From: Balanoglossus misakiensis
Taxonomy: Eukaryota; Hemichordata
Assembly (NCBI GenBank): GCA_040954595.2
Contig: CM082579.2
Coordinates: 7,440,001 to 7,504,000, forward strand
Length of the DNA stretch: 64,000 nt
Direction of reading: 5' to 3'
The stretch's first letter is position 1, and each line of letters begins with the position of its first letter. Shown piece after piece: positions 1 through 13,300 of this stretch. Below the pieces are notes generated by a model. The model searched no databases, was not told where the DNA came from, and saw only the letters and a list, made by a program, of their open reading frames with translations. The position numbers were made by a program, and so were the translations under genes.

Positions 1-798
1 AAATCCGCCATGCATGGGCATTCGAATATGTGCGATTGAAAATGCAATTGCTAATGTTAAATATGCCAAAGGCTGCATAAACCACAACAACGCGAAGATT
101 TTGGCGTTTGAGAAGTGAACGAGGATGGAATTGGAACACGGTCGAAAAGATTCAGTGTCAGGCTTGTTATGACGATTTCCGAAGAACCATCAAAACTAAT
201 ACAGTGCGTACATATTATGTACCTGTATGTATATATGGGCCCATCGACCTTCAACACACTGAACTATTTTTGAAACACCGTCAGAACTGTCGCGAGAAAT
301 TTTGCAGTTGATGTACACATCCATTCTAGAGCCGAATTTAGTTTGTAAATACTATATATTTTTCTTCGTTGGGAAACATCTGCCAAAAATCTTCCCATCC
401 ACCCTCCTCCGAAATCAAATGGTTCATCCCTTAGGAAGAAACGTCGTCCAGAGATATAACAATGTCAGAAAATCACCAGGTTTGACACTGGTTCACTGAA
501 ACAATTGTCAGTTGCACAATCGTGAAATACCGCAAATATCACGATGCCGTCATCTGAAGTCGACGACGTCATTCTATTACGCCAAGATGTTGTTTGGAAG
601 CACGGCTGGTACTAGTATATGTGACCGAAGGCGTTGAGCTTGCTTGCGTGTGCCAAACAGCGTAGTAGCTTCTCTTGTGAATGAAAAAAAACGAGGCAAC
701 ACGCGTAAACATGGATCATTTCCCCCCTCGACAAATATATCTGTCATTCCATACAATTTCTCTGATCTGCCCTCTGTGCGACATCCTGACCATAAGGG

Positions 799-812
799 GT
801 CGCCATGGAAAC
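799..812 (+). promoter_or_regulatory. X-box (RFX) motif
   Basis: GTCGCCATGGAAAC matches the RFX/DAF-19 X-box consensus GTHNYYATRRNAAC at every position. RFX factors switch on ciliary genes in animals. No target gene is identifiable nearby inside the window. Confidence 0.35.
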
Positions 813-2030
813 GTCATGCGCTCGCTCTTCCATGCTGAGCACAGAAGTACAGTAAACGAGACCAAAATCAGTGTTGCGCGGAATATCCCAGTGCTATCGA
901 CGCGGCGCTGTCATGTATATGCAAAGGTGAGAACATTCACAATAGAATGTTAGACACGTAATCTGTTGCATGGCCAGCGTATTCTCAATCTCTCCATGGC
1001 AACAGCGCAATTGCACATTAACAGACCTCGTTGGACGTCCGGTCACATCAATGGGATTGTGAAGTGTTGCCCCGTTGGAGCTCAGAGCATCGAAATGGCG
1101 ACACATTTTCCCTTCATGCTTTTCCGTGAATGCATTTCCAACTTGCACGGAAGCGTCAATTGTTAAATACAGCGAGTGTCGTATAGATACGGGGATGGAT
1201 TAAGACTCTCCCGTGAGAAAAATAGGTGTTCCTCGGAACCGCCGCTTCTGTTTTATCTTCTTAAAAGACCTTGTATTGTCTCAGTTCAAAACAAATTGAG
1301 GATGAACATTTTTCCCAACCGATCTTAAGAGACATGTTAACACACTTCAATGAAGTGGGAACGATTTATCCCGCACTCTCGATCCCACACTCCCATCCCA
1401 GCGGCCATGAGTGTGAGAAAAGATTCTACCAGAAGAGAGAGAAAGAGAGAGACAGACAAACTGATAGACACTGTAAAAGCTTCCATTTTGAAGCTTCTGA
1501 TTTTTCCATAAACAGCCGTGAGTAGGAGAGAGGCCAGGGGAGCGTTACAGTCAAGGTCGTACATTGAGACGACATCCCAGTTGCAACGCGGTCAGATTCA
1601 CGTTCATTTTCCGCCACCTTTGGCGTCTACATTGCCACGCTGTGATTATTACAGAGCTATATTTGGAGACGTCGCCAACTGTACGTACATGGCTTTACTC
1701 ACATCACTCCCCTGAAGGTGAACGCAGAACTAACGCTTTACACAGACAAAGAGTAATAACCCAAATAACCTGCCAATCATATCTACAACATCGGCTTCGA
1801 TCCGAGACTGAGCAGGCTGATGGATGCCACTTATAAAAGAACAAACAATTAGGCCCCGAGTAAGTCTTGGATTTACGACCGCGTACTGTTACGATTGTGT
1901 AGTTTGTGACGCAAAGGTATGTATGTCAGCAAGCAGTAGCACTCCACTTTGGCGGGGAGAAGTCACTGAGCTTTATAGGCATACATAGGCTACTTGCGGC
2001 ACTAGCAAATGGTGATGAATAAATACGTAC

Positions 2031-2240
2031 CAGCAGTTGCAGGCGTTTCCTCGCCGTTGATTTGTAGGGATGTTTCGGAGCTGTCAGATGCACGGGGTCG
2101 TTGATGCGTCGCCATCCTGTCCAAACTGGAAGACGCGCGCCACTTGAGCAGTGGCGACTTTCGGTCCCGGTGTCGGTGTGTGAGATGTCGGATCCAGCCC
2201 TGTCATCACACGAAGCCTTTCGCCATTGCCGTCGCTTCAC
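2031..2240 (-). other. Weak candidate 5' exon of a minus-strand gene
   Basis: On the minus strand the sequence CTGCTG is followed by GTACGTAT, a strong splice donor. An open frame of about 70 codons from an ATG at 2240 reads into it without a stop. The translation is basic and not recognisable, and no downstream exon is visible between 1 and 2030, so this may be a non-coding first exon or chance. Confidence 0.15.
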
Positions 2241-2394
2241 GTAGACACGAATGCAGTATTTTCAATGGCACTTATAACAAACGCACATCACCGACGACAA
2301 CGCCCTACAGGTAATACAGGAACTGCGCGCGTTTGCAGCGCTCATATGCTCAATTTTCCGCCTACCACTGGTCGTGAATGGTGTACGCGCTCGG

Positions 2395-2408
2395 GTCACC
2401 ATGGCAAC
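2395..2408 (+). promoter_or_regulatory. X-box (RFX) motif, near-palindromic
   Basis: GTCACCATGGCAAC is a perfect match to GTHNYYATRRNAAC. It lies about 155 bp upstream of the candidate minus-strand exon that starts at 2240. Confidence 0.4.
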
Positions 2409-4635
2409 GATAGACCAGTAATACGTAGAGCGCACTCCGTATACCAAACAGTTGATGAAATGGCGAAGAGTGCGTTTAAGCGTATCTGGTGACGCGTATA
2501 GTTGAGGTTCACTACCGACATCGCAATCTCAGTTCACTGGTGATGATCGTGATCGGTAGTGGTGCTGAAGTGTACCGTGGAAGGTCTAGTTAGTTGAGTA
2601 AACTAGGGAGTACATACATGAACACTTAAGTCACTAATAAAATAGCTAAATTTGCAGGTGAAATAGGTTCGGAGCGTGATAGAGAGACGCATACGTACGC
2701 ACGCACACGCACGCACACCAAATTTTAAGTTGCACCGATTCTGATACTTTTGTCCCCTAGCGTATTGGACAGAACGGTTAAGGTCTGCAAATATGATATT
2801 TTGGGTGAGTCGTGAACACTTGGAGGACGGACGCGCAGATCGGCGGCGAGGGCGCGGAACCTTTACATTCAAACGCGCATCGTTTCGTGGATTTTATGCC
2901 TCATACGTTACAACACATTTTAATTTTCACGCGTTATTATTGAGGCCACGGGCCTATTAATGTTAAATTCCAGGAGGGTTTTTTGTAGTATAGGCAAATT
3001 TGACTTTAATCATGGAGATTATTAAAAGGAGAGCAATGACTTAATCAATCGTGGTTATTTTCTTTATAGGCAATTCTATCTAGTCATTATAACAGTTCTT
3101 TTGATCCGTCCTCAAGAACTGCCCTTTTTGGCTGAGTGGATGTACAGTGTGAATAGAGCATCTTAATCAAATTACAACCTTGTTCACTCTGATCCGCACA
3201 GAACCACATTTTTCTTGTTTATCCAATCTCGCAGTGTTTAAGTTGTGACGACATAGCTGGTATGTTGACGTAATGTTTTGACACTGAAATACCTACTATA
3301 AGGAGTTTTATTACAATCAAAATGTATCCCGTCTTTTAAGAGCCTTCACCTGTACTTAAAGATTACACATAAACACGTTTCCCTAGAAACAAGAAGACGT
3401 GTTTTGATCTCGATCAATATAATTCAGGCTGTTTCCTTTACTAGACCACGCGTCACAAGCACGGGGGCGCACCTGGTTCGTTCAGTCGATTTGCATAAAC
3501 GCACGTAGCAATGGCAACGGGGTTGATTCTAAAAAATAATGCCAGAAGGGTCGCAAAACACTCAGAGACACAAGTTCTGTTCACGTGACAGATACGTGTC
3601 TTTCGCGCTGTGCCCGGAATGAGAAATGTTAACGACATATTCAGAAGCAGGTCACCCAGAATTCGTACTCTGTGTTTCGCTTTCTTTTCCCCCAGCACGG
3701 AGCACCACCATGGCACGAATTCGCATCGAATATTTATTTTATCAGACAACGTCCATCAAACCGACAGATGTAGGGCAACATTATTATACCTCGACGCTTT
3801 TTTCTTCCTGTGGGTCAATTTTGTCGTGTCTGTCAATGAGGAAAAAAAAGATTACTCCTCTTCGTTGTCGAACCACAATGTTTTCTATCTTGTCGAAGAT
3901 CTCAAGCGCGCCGTCTCAGTATCACAGAAAAAAAGGTCGGCGCCAAAACGAAGGAAGCACGTTTCACACGGCCTTGGTTTATGACACATGAAATAAAAGG
4001 CGTCGCACTAACGTTATTAATAATTTGTAACATGGATCCCCCCTGAAAAGATGGCCCATCCACAAAATTACCTGGAACATTTGATTAATCTATAATCCGT
4101 CCGATGCTTTTATGTTGATGAAATAACAGCATAGGAAAACGGCATTAAATTGTTATGGCGAGGGTCTGCAGTTTTGGACACCATGTGCCTGAGGCACAGA
4201 CAGTGTACAGTGCTTTATGTTTCCACTGTATATCCCTGTCGTCAGTATGTCCATTTCTTGGTGGCATGGCACGCACATACGGGTACATGTATGTTCCAAA
4301 GAACCCTGAAAACCACTGGACCTAATATCCTACAGTGTGGTACATTTCGGTCGAAATTTCCCTGGAAAAGCCCAGCAATTATATGCCATTTCACAGAAAA
4401 TTCACTTTTTGTCAAATGGAAGAGTTACAACTGTCACTATACACTTGAGAGAAAGAAAAAAACTATCAATAGAAATGAAGTTGTGTTTTTTGTGTCAAAG
4501 GTATGATTGGGAGTTGGGCGCGAATGTGAATTTCTACTGTATAAGTATATATTTCAATGATTCTCTGCACTGTGTGACTAAAACCATTCACGTAAAAGTC
4601 TACCTAATTTTTTATCAATTTAGATTTGGTAATAG

Positions 4636-4748
4636 ACATGATGATACCGACGACGACGACGATGATGATGATGATGATGACGACGACGACGACGATGATG
4701 ATGATGATGACGACGACGACGACGATGATGATGATGATGATGATGATG
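4636..4748 (+). repeat. GAC/GAT trinucleotide repeat with 30-bp higher-order unit
   Basis: A run of GAC and GAT triplets. From 4651 it resolves into three 30-bp units (4651-4680, 4681-4710, 4711-4740); the last two are identical and the first differs by one triplet type. In one frame it reads poly-aspartate, but that frame has no other coding features. Confidence 0.95.
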
Positions 4749-7700
4749 GTTTCAAAATGTGAACTTTACGAAAAACTACATAAAATTACAAGTTGGAGTG
4801 AATATATGGTTACCATGGTGATTGCACAAAAATAGAATTTAGCACATCCAGGCATGTATGTAATAAAGTACATGTATTTCATATAACACACTCCGCTTTT
4901 GTATGCACGCTTAAAGCAATGACAATACCTGTGCAGGTCGTACGATTTTTGTCGCTACGTGAATTGAAATTCTTAAGTAAAACGTATACAGTCAGTTGGC
5001 ATAAGCATAATGATTTCGTTGGTATATTTCGTGCTCCTAGTTTCAGACATATGCATACTAAAAGTGGCTGCGATTATGCTACCAAGTGGAACGTTGGAAA
5101 TATCTCCGCTATATTTAATAAACGAGCATTATTACTTAGTATATTAAGGACCACAAATATAGGAACTGTCACGTCAAATTCACATTTTCCCCTTCTCACC
5201 CGGACAGTGTCGTTGTAACGGTACAGGGCAAGGTGACCCTTTACTTGTGTAAAAGAAGGTCATTTCAATGCCCAGCCATTAATGTCGCATCCGTCATGGC
5301 GCATGTACCGTGATTGAGTAGGTCATAATTTTTATGTACCGTATGCCTTCTGGGTATTAAAGTTTGTTCCCATTCAGGCTGACGTCTGTGCGGATAAAGG
5401 TTGTGTGACACGAAACATTGCTCAATAGGTCGAACAATATTTCAATGATGCCTTTTTATGCCGGCGTCTCGAAAATGCTTGCTGAAATTACGATTTATAT
5501 GTACCAGTATTTCCCACTTAGCCCCATTTTTTCTAAAATGTTAGGGCTGACGTATTAAAATTAGAGAAACTCGCTTTAATGGGAACAACATACAGTTTGC
5601 TTGGCCTCAACAATAATTTTAATATGATGAAAGACGTGTAAAGTAACAGTACGGTTCGAGAGTTCGTCAGTGGTGAACGTATTTTTGCTAGCGGGAAAGA
5701 TAACCTCATAATTATCACTAAAGATCTGACAAAAACTACTATACGGTTGGCGCCACTTATGGGCACACTGTTTTTATCGTTACTGTGGTGATGTATTGCT
5801 CTGTCTGTTCTGTGCAAGAAATTTCATTTAATCGTTTTACTTTGGGAATATGTAGATGTAAAGGGGCCGATAAGATTGATGCTATTGAGATATTCAATGA
5901 GATAGCTTTGTGATTAGCACAACAAGAATCAGGGCTGAATTGCCATGGCGGCAAAACAGGTAAATCTGCATGTCTGTCTGTCCTAGTAAGAGTGCCATGC
6001 AAAACTCCAACCGACTTGTACTTGTCTATGATGACCGCAAGAAGCACATGAAATCACACCAAAGGTTGTCATCAGATGGTGAAATATTGCACCAATTTAC
6101 TCAACAAAATGTAACGTTCAGACAAAAACAGAATAACCCAACCTTCTGATCAAACATGACAACCAACACACTGAAGTTTAAATAAAACCTATGCAATTCA
6201 GATTAATATCCCCCAAAATAAAATAAATACAAAGTAAGTTGATTAATACTGAAGTTTTCATAATAATTTACTTTACATATTCGCAATGTCTGGGGACATT
6301 AACCTTGTTAACAGTGATACTATTCTCAAGTTCATAAATGGTGTATGACCTTTAAAATTGAAATTGCACCTGAAGTCGTATACAGAAGTTAAATACCATA
6401 CTGGAATGATGCTAACAAAAGAAGTTTTTTTTTGGTAAATGTGCATAAAGCAAACCCTTACAGAAGATAATTCTGAGCTTCACATTTATATCGGTAATCT
6501 GTGCAAATGACATCCAAAAAAAATGATACCTTGCAAGAGGATTAGAAATTATGAGAAGGAAGTGGTTTATGCTGCCCACCTTTCACTTGATTCAGATGGT
6601 ACATGTAATACGTTCTGAAGTTCTGAGGCACGACCCTGGCCTTGCAAAAGAACAAAGTTCAATGCTAGACACTCTGAGTTCATTGCCGATGAATTAGAAT
6701 TACATTTCCTACTTGGCAGGTAACTGTCTTCGCAAGGCTGTCTGTGATAAGCCTGTACATTGAGATGCCAGTGATGGCTTCAATTGCGAATGTTTATGTG
6801 ACTTCAAGCCGTGTTGAAACTTTCAATGAGCATCAACTGGTCACATGCCAGGCAGCATAAAAGGGATGCCTACCACAAGCAGCATGAAAATGACAGCACT
6901 TGTCAAGAAAAATCAAAAGTCTATCAATTTACTTTGCAGTGCCCATGCTCGCATTACTAGTATTTGATCATTTAAACTAAGTGTGTGCTATGTCCACCAC
7001 GCAAAATATGATGCTCTCTTTCAAAATAGTAGCTACCCTTCTATCTCTTTCTGTTCATTTTTTTTCAATTTTTGGTCGTATGTGATATTGAATTTAAAAT
7101 GAAAAGTGGTCATCACTTTTCACATTATTAAGTATCTTTAAATCTGTAAGCACTGAATATACAATTTTTTAATGGTCAAAATCAATTTAAAGGAAATATA
7201 TTTTCAGTGGAATAAGTGGAATGAATCAACCATATCACCTAATACAAAACTTTCCCCCATAAAGGAAAACCGACTATTTACAATTGATAAATTGGAAAGT
7301 TGAAATTCATTCACTTTGACGGGATGTGCATGAAATACATGCACAAATACTGGGGCCACAACCTATGTCTCTGTGTTGCAAAAATATACACTTGGACATA
7401 AAATTCTGCTTTCCATGATAACTGTCTATACCACATACGTACAGGTCGTGTTTATAATTTGCTTGATACACCTTGCAATACCTTATGTTTGGTGAATCAT
7501 GAAAACACATCAAAAGGTACTACTATCTTACTTTTAGACAACTTCCACCATCTGAACAAAACCAAATTTTTTGGAAGTTACGAAAATGACACAACATGGA
7601 AAACGAGTAATTCTCTACTACCACTGCTATGCAATGGATTGAGAGGAATTTGTAGTAGTCATTATCAAGGTCCTTCGAAACCTGTGCATTCCATCTTTTG

Positions 7701-9960
7701 TATAATACACCTACCTACTTACAAAATGAATGGTTAGTTCAGAAACTTTAGAATTAAATTTTTTCTCCATTTTTAATTCCCTGGAAAGATATTTACAAAC
7801 AGGTATGTCTATTTCTGCAATTTATATTACAAAGGTTTTATTGAGCTTGAGTGTTAAAAAAGTTCATTGTGAACATCAGGTAATTATGGTTTTGCAGATC
7901 AGCAGATTCATTATGACTGAAAAAATGGTCAGCTCCAATATTCTCTGCAGTAATTTACTAGATATATACATAACTCAGATAGGGAAAATGTTAAAATTTG
8001 ATCATTTAAAATTTTGCAAGTGTACCACTGCAAAATGAGAAGAAATCAATCTTGTCATAACACAAGACTTTTTCAAATCTGGGTCAAAATTTTAATTTAA
8101 AAAGCTATTTTTTGCGTTTGCTTGTGGTGATAGTATATATGTCCTGTCCATATGCTAATGCGAATGATGCTAGTCATATATATTCCTGTTTATCGAATTG
8201 ATGCAATAAATAAAATATAAATTGGATAGTGCGGGCATTACCGTATTGTAGCATCTGTCATCTCCTGTCAAAACGTTTCTGTTAAGTCTGGAAAATTTTG
8301 ACATTTAAAAATCCAATTATCTCCAGTATGATGAGTACCTTGCGACATGCATGACAATTTATACTTCGAGCATTGCACCCTAAAGTGCCATTAACAGCCA
8401 ACCCTAGAGGAAACTAATGATATTTTCAAGTGGCTATCCAGGAATTTCAGAGTACGCTTAAAAAATAATAAAAAAATACATAGTGGGCAGCTATCAAAGC
8501 TTGGCAATATTAAACAAATACAGATAACCTCCAACAACATAAAAGCTATTCAGTGCTGCATAAGGTTGCATAATTTTTCGTCTGAGACACTTTGATGTAA
8601 AAAGCTCTCAGTATAATATGCCTCATTAATGATGTCCACATTGTGTGTGTTGTAATTAGTTCCAACTGAACATGATAAATGCCAATTTCTACTCTGCAAT
8701 GTTGGGTCACTGACTAAGCATAAAAATGTGCAGAATTGCATCACAGCATATTTGGTGGTTGTTTGCACTGTGGAATGCATTCCTGAGACAGCTTGATGGC
8801 TACATGTACAAAAGGACGCTTTCCATTTACTCAACAAATGAATAGACTGAATAATGTGAGCGATTTTACAGCAGCAGCTGGTAAATCTCTCCCCCAAACA
8901 CCTCCTAGATTCACTGTATTAGTCCATCCAACTCAAATTCATGCTAATAATCATAAATAACTGTGATCATACCCATCTATATTCTAAAGTTCATGGGTCA
9001 AATATACAGCATTTACATGGCTAGTTGCAAAGGCAGGAGAAATTGCTCAAATTATAGACTTGAACCAAGTCTAACTCAAATTCTCCATAGCAGCCAGCAG
9101 ACCCCCCAGCTAGATTAGAATTATCCATGCGCTACAATCTCTGTACAGAGAACGACTCAAACCATCATTTGGTATAAACCTGTGATGGTCTCATCATAGC
9201 CACTAGACAATGCCAAAATGTACCACTTAAATTCTGACTGCATTTTGAATGGACTGACTTCAGCTAACTCAATAAACAGGAGATGAAACCTTACAAAAAT
9301 AAGCAGTAGACATTTCCATAATTTTTCCAGGTCAGCTGTGACTAAATTCCCAGGTGAAAGATTTCCGTGACCTAAATTCCTAAATTGATTGGAAAATGAA
9401 GTAGAAGGGACTTCAATCTAAATGGGTTTGTTTTTCCTAGCTCATCAATGACTCTGTATCATTAAAGACAGAGCATGTAGCCTACAGATGGCATATTTCT
9501 TCCCTCTTGCCTAAAGCCAGACTGACATATCACTCTCGTTTTAACTTTGGCATTTTGCAGTTGCTGTGCTCTGTTTTGCGGAAACTTGACATGCAAGAGA
9601 ATGAGACTTGTAATCCTTGCACTTATACGAGAGGATGATGTTTCATCTCAACTCTCAGGTGAACGGCTTGACTTGTACTGTAATTGAAAATTGTCCGGCT
9701 CGGCGGTATTGTGTTTCGCTTCTGAAGCTGAACAAACACAAGCCAAATCCTGATTTCGTAAACAAGGAAGGTGAGGCCTATAAATGGAAATGGGGCTAGT
9801 TGGAGAGGGGAGGTGTTTTGCAACTGCTACTGTACCAAAGTAATGCCTACTTCTTCTTTTCTGCGTTCATGAAATTCTGTTTCGCTTTCTACAATGACGT
9901 ATTTGACCCGCATTCTATAATTGTGACCAATAGCAATCACACACGTTATATCAACCTTAT
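4749..9960. other. AT-rich intergenic stretch, nothing recognised
   Basis: No frame longer than about 115 codons and no family resemblance. The BLTP1 3' UTR enters from the right, but its polyadenylation site is not clear: the first minus-strand AATAAA I find is at 7837-7842, over 2 kb from the stop codon. I see no RNA gene. Confidence 0.55.
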
Positions 9961-9971
9961 GCCAATCACTG

Positions 9972-10116
9972 TTGGCAATATTACATGATGTAGTAACAAC
10001 TCATGGCAGTAACATGTTATCTTGGCATTGTACAAATAACTCTTGGCAACTGGCTTATTATCACCATGATGTAAAACCAACCAACATTGGCACATTGTTC
10101 TGTCGTATCTTGGCAT
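9972..10116 (-). promoter_or_regulatory. UGCCAA cluster in the BLTP1 3' UTR
   Basis: Read as BLTP1 transcript, TGCCAA occurs five times (plus-strand positions 9972, 10022, 10043, 10087, 10110) and TGCCAT once (10003), all within 200 nt of the stop codon. Two copies extend to TTGCCAA and one to GTGCCAA, the 7-mer targets of miR-182 and miR-96 family microRNAs. A degenerate repeat of about 21 bp is an alternative. Confidence 0.45.
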
Positions 10117-10165
10117 TATTCACATCCCTGTGAGAAATCACCCCATTATCTTAACATTATATCGA

Positions 10166-10379
10166 TCATTGCGGCAGCTGCCCGTCTTTTTCTTTTTCTT
10201 CTTCCTTCATCAGCACCATCATGTTCTTGACTAGGATGGACAGAATCTTGTCCACCGGATCCATGGCACCACGCTGGATCCACTTGGGAATCGTCACCCT
10301 GGCATGACTGAATCCCAGTTTCTGCAAGACGTAGTCAACGCCGACCGGATCAATCTTCTTACCGCCCCAAGACAGCAGT
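10166..10379 (-). CDS. BLTP1: BLTP1 exon 44 (last)
   Basis: Residues about 5055-5125 and the TGA stop at 10166-10168. Acceptor CCCGCAG. Contains the strongly conserved WGGKKIDPVGVDYVLQKLGF block and ends in a charged Lys/Glu-rich tail (KEEEKEKDGQLPQ), as in vertebrate BLTP1. Confidence 0.95.
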
Positions 10380-13300
10380 CTGCGGGATCACACACATCAA
10401 AGGGGAAATTATGAATTATTAATCTAATCTGTGGATATATTTACAGGTGTGATGTCAGTTTAGATATCAGTTGACAAAACCATCTTGCATAAGCTCGTCA
10501 GTAATTAATGCATATACGTCATTTCATTTAATACAGGTGTGACATTTAAAAATCATACTTTTAAAAAGTTTATGATCGTATGTCTTCCCGGACTGCATCA
10601 ACTGGAAGTGGAAATAGCAACCACTTTTCTGATCGCCTTGACAACCAGATACTGGCTCATCTCTGCCATTTAGTATAGATAAAATCCAGTCCTGTGCACT
10701 CAACTGGAAATTTTGATTGATGGATAAATCAACCACTGATGAGGAGCTGAATGCACATTAAACCATCCACCAACGATTGATGACTGTTCGTGACCTTGAC
10801 CCGATTCTCAATTTCATTTCTGCTGTGCACACAGCTGGTGAAAATTAACCTGTGCATCAGCATCGTGGTCATCAGTTTTTGATCTCTTTTACATGACACA
10901 ATTACACCGTCCAGTGACGCAGAAAAAAATACCCTGCTATATATTAAAGTTGATCAAATGTGTTTGATAACATTTTGACAGTAAAACATGCATTCAGGAA
11001 AAGTGCTTAAAATGCATGCAGGTGTGTCTTTTAGAGAAACACAAAACAGGATACTGAGGGTGGGGGGGGGGGGTGTAATCCTTCTAGGCCTAAAATCAAT
11101 CTGGCAACATATCGATTTTTTCCCCTGAATGTTAATTGTCAGATAGTGATCTGCAAGTCGGGGAGTGATATAACAGAAATCGATGGCAGCAGACATAGTC
11201 GTTTTATAATTCCATCCAATCTCAGTTTCCCTGCTTACCTAACGGTTGGCTCCAACTGCCACGTTTTGCAGTTAAATTCCCTCCAGTCGACCATGCCTGA
11301 AATGGAGGTCTCCTCTTTCTTGTCTTTGTCGGGTGATTTCAGCGTCTTTCCCGCTCCGCTGCTTCTCGGCCCATGAAAGGCTGTCGGCGCGGCAACAACA
11401 AAAGAAAGAAGACCGATTACACCGTGTAATCTTAGCAGGCAATTTCTGAGAACCTTTGTGATATCGATTTTATAAAGCCATATGGTTACGCGTAGGGTAC
11501 GGATGTACTTTGGGGACAAGGGCATTACGCAGCTGAAAGCATTTCTGTAAAAAGCTTGATAGTTTACAATATCGCAGAGTACATCAACGCCATTGAAACA
11601 AAAGACAGACTTTCACACTGAATCGCTGAATCAGCAAAGTTACAGCTGCTTCAAGAGGCAAAGTTCTCCTACATTTGTTTTATATTTCGCCTGATAAGAG
11701 GAATTTCCATCAGCATTTTATGTTAAAATGACATAGCTTTTCTTCAATTACTTCTTCCTCTTGTTATGCTGAATGACACATGTCGTGCGATCTATATCAA
11801 CTTTGTGAGGTCATGCTCCAGGTCAACTTTTTCTCTTGGGCGAAAAGGGCACGGACAGAATACAAACAGGGCAGTTTCCCAACTGCAAAACGATCCAGCC
11901 CGGAGAAAACGCCTGGATCTGCTTAATATGGAAATTACTGCGTAGGTGGTGTGAACGCACTCTTGTCTGCTGCGGCGTATTATCATCATCCCGATGTGAT
12001 TCTCTCAGCACGACAACACTTCTACGAACACTTGAAACACTGGAAACTTGCCGACGTGATTAAGTGATATAATCAGCAATGCACGGCATGGGACAGAATC
12101 TTCTTATCTGGGAAGTGTCTAATTCGCATGCTGCCGTAAATCTCTGTAAAACCATTGGAGGATTAAAACTTCCTGTCACGGCATCAGATGGGCAAGTCGC
12201 CCAGTTAATTAAAAACACAGACAAATTCTAGTTTCATTATAAAGCCCAACTCCATGAAAGATTAAAAACCATATGATCTGAAGCAGCTTATATTCAAAGA
12301 TGTCAGTTTCTCTGCATTGTTGGCAAATCATAAATTCATGAATGTATGTATGCACGCTTTTTTTGTCTCATACGGATGTCTACTTTATTGTACTAAACCT
12401 GTTCTCAAAGTTCAAAGAATTAATATTCCATGGGAGTATTATTCGATCGAGCCCCATCTGCTGCTACTGTGAAGTGCTAAGACTCGCCAAACACTCTTAA
12501 TCAGGGTTCAAACCAAGCCACCCCAACCCACAGACTCCATGCATAAAGCATTTCAGACTTTCCCTAATTTAACAAGCTATAATGGTAATCTGGTATGCCA
12601 AAGTCTCCATGTTAAACACATCCAACATGGATCTGAATGGGATCTAAACATTCCAAGCATTAATAAACAGTGCTGAAGCCCTGTCACACAGCACTGGCTC
12701 CACACTTTAACATGTTTTTTTTAGCCTGAGAAGTTTTCATTTGAAGACTGGTGATTCGAGTCCAAAACCCAGGGGGTGTACTTCCTATGTTCCCAATGTA
12801 CATACGTGTTTTAAAAGCAATTTGGTCAAAAATGTGGTATGCTAAATTTATTAAAGACTAAAATGGGGTCATTATTTCATTGGGCTTATAATTTTGATAA
12901 TATATGATGTGTGGAAATGATTTGCACTAAAATAAGGTACCCATATTATTTTTGTGTAATGATAAAAAATGGAGTCTGCGGTTTGGACAGTCCACTGACA
13001 CACATATCGTATTTGTGCGAAGTACACCCCCTGGTCTAAAACACGCTGAATCACTATACGCAGCTGTCAGGGGCAGAGTGTATGTGCTCAATCCATTTTA
13101 AGAAACGTCAATTTAGTGAAATATCAAGAGATTCTTTTATCAGCGACTGTTTCTGTTTTCTTGATGAGATTCAATCTTCACAAGTACAGTCAAGGCAGCT
13201 GAGTTGACGAAATAAGCTCGGCCACACAAGCTAATGGGGACTGCAATATCACGCAATCCCTGAAAACACAGTATCACATAAACGCAAGGCTTTGCTTTCA

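Larger units (their letters stand above)
1..4635. other. Left flank, no supported gene
   Basis: All open frames here are short (up to 124 codons) and show no recognisable protein family. CpG is more frequent around 540-2900 than further right, and two perfect X-box motifs lie at 799-812 and 2395-2408, so part of this may be a promoter region. Short purine-rich (1434-1465) and CA/CG-rich (2690-2720) simple repeats are present. I see no convincing exon apart from a weak minus-strand candidate ending at a strong donor at 2030. Confidence 0.6.

Noticed and set aside
4337-4762. 141-codon plus-strand frame with a poly-aspartate tail
   Set aside because: The length comes from the GAC/GAT repeat; the rest has no coding features, and another frame reads poly-Met/Thr through the same repeat.
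8550-8897. 115-codon minus-strand frame
   Set aside because: No family resemblance, biased Cys/Ser/His content typical of chance translation, and no splice or promoter support; it may lie in a long BLTP1 3' UTR.
12750-12766. tRNA-like B box (GATTCGAGTCC)
   Set aside because: No A box at the right distance, no acceptor stem and no anticodon arm; a chance match or tRNA-derived scrap beside the MITE.
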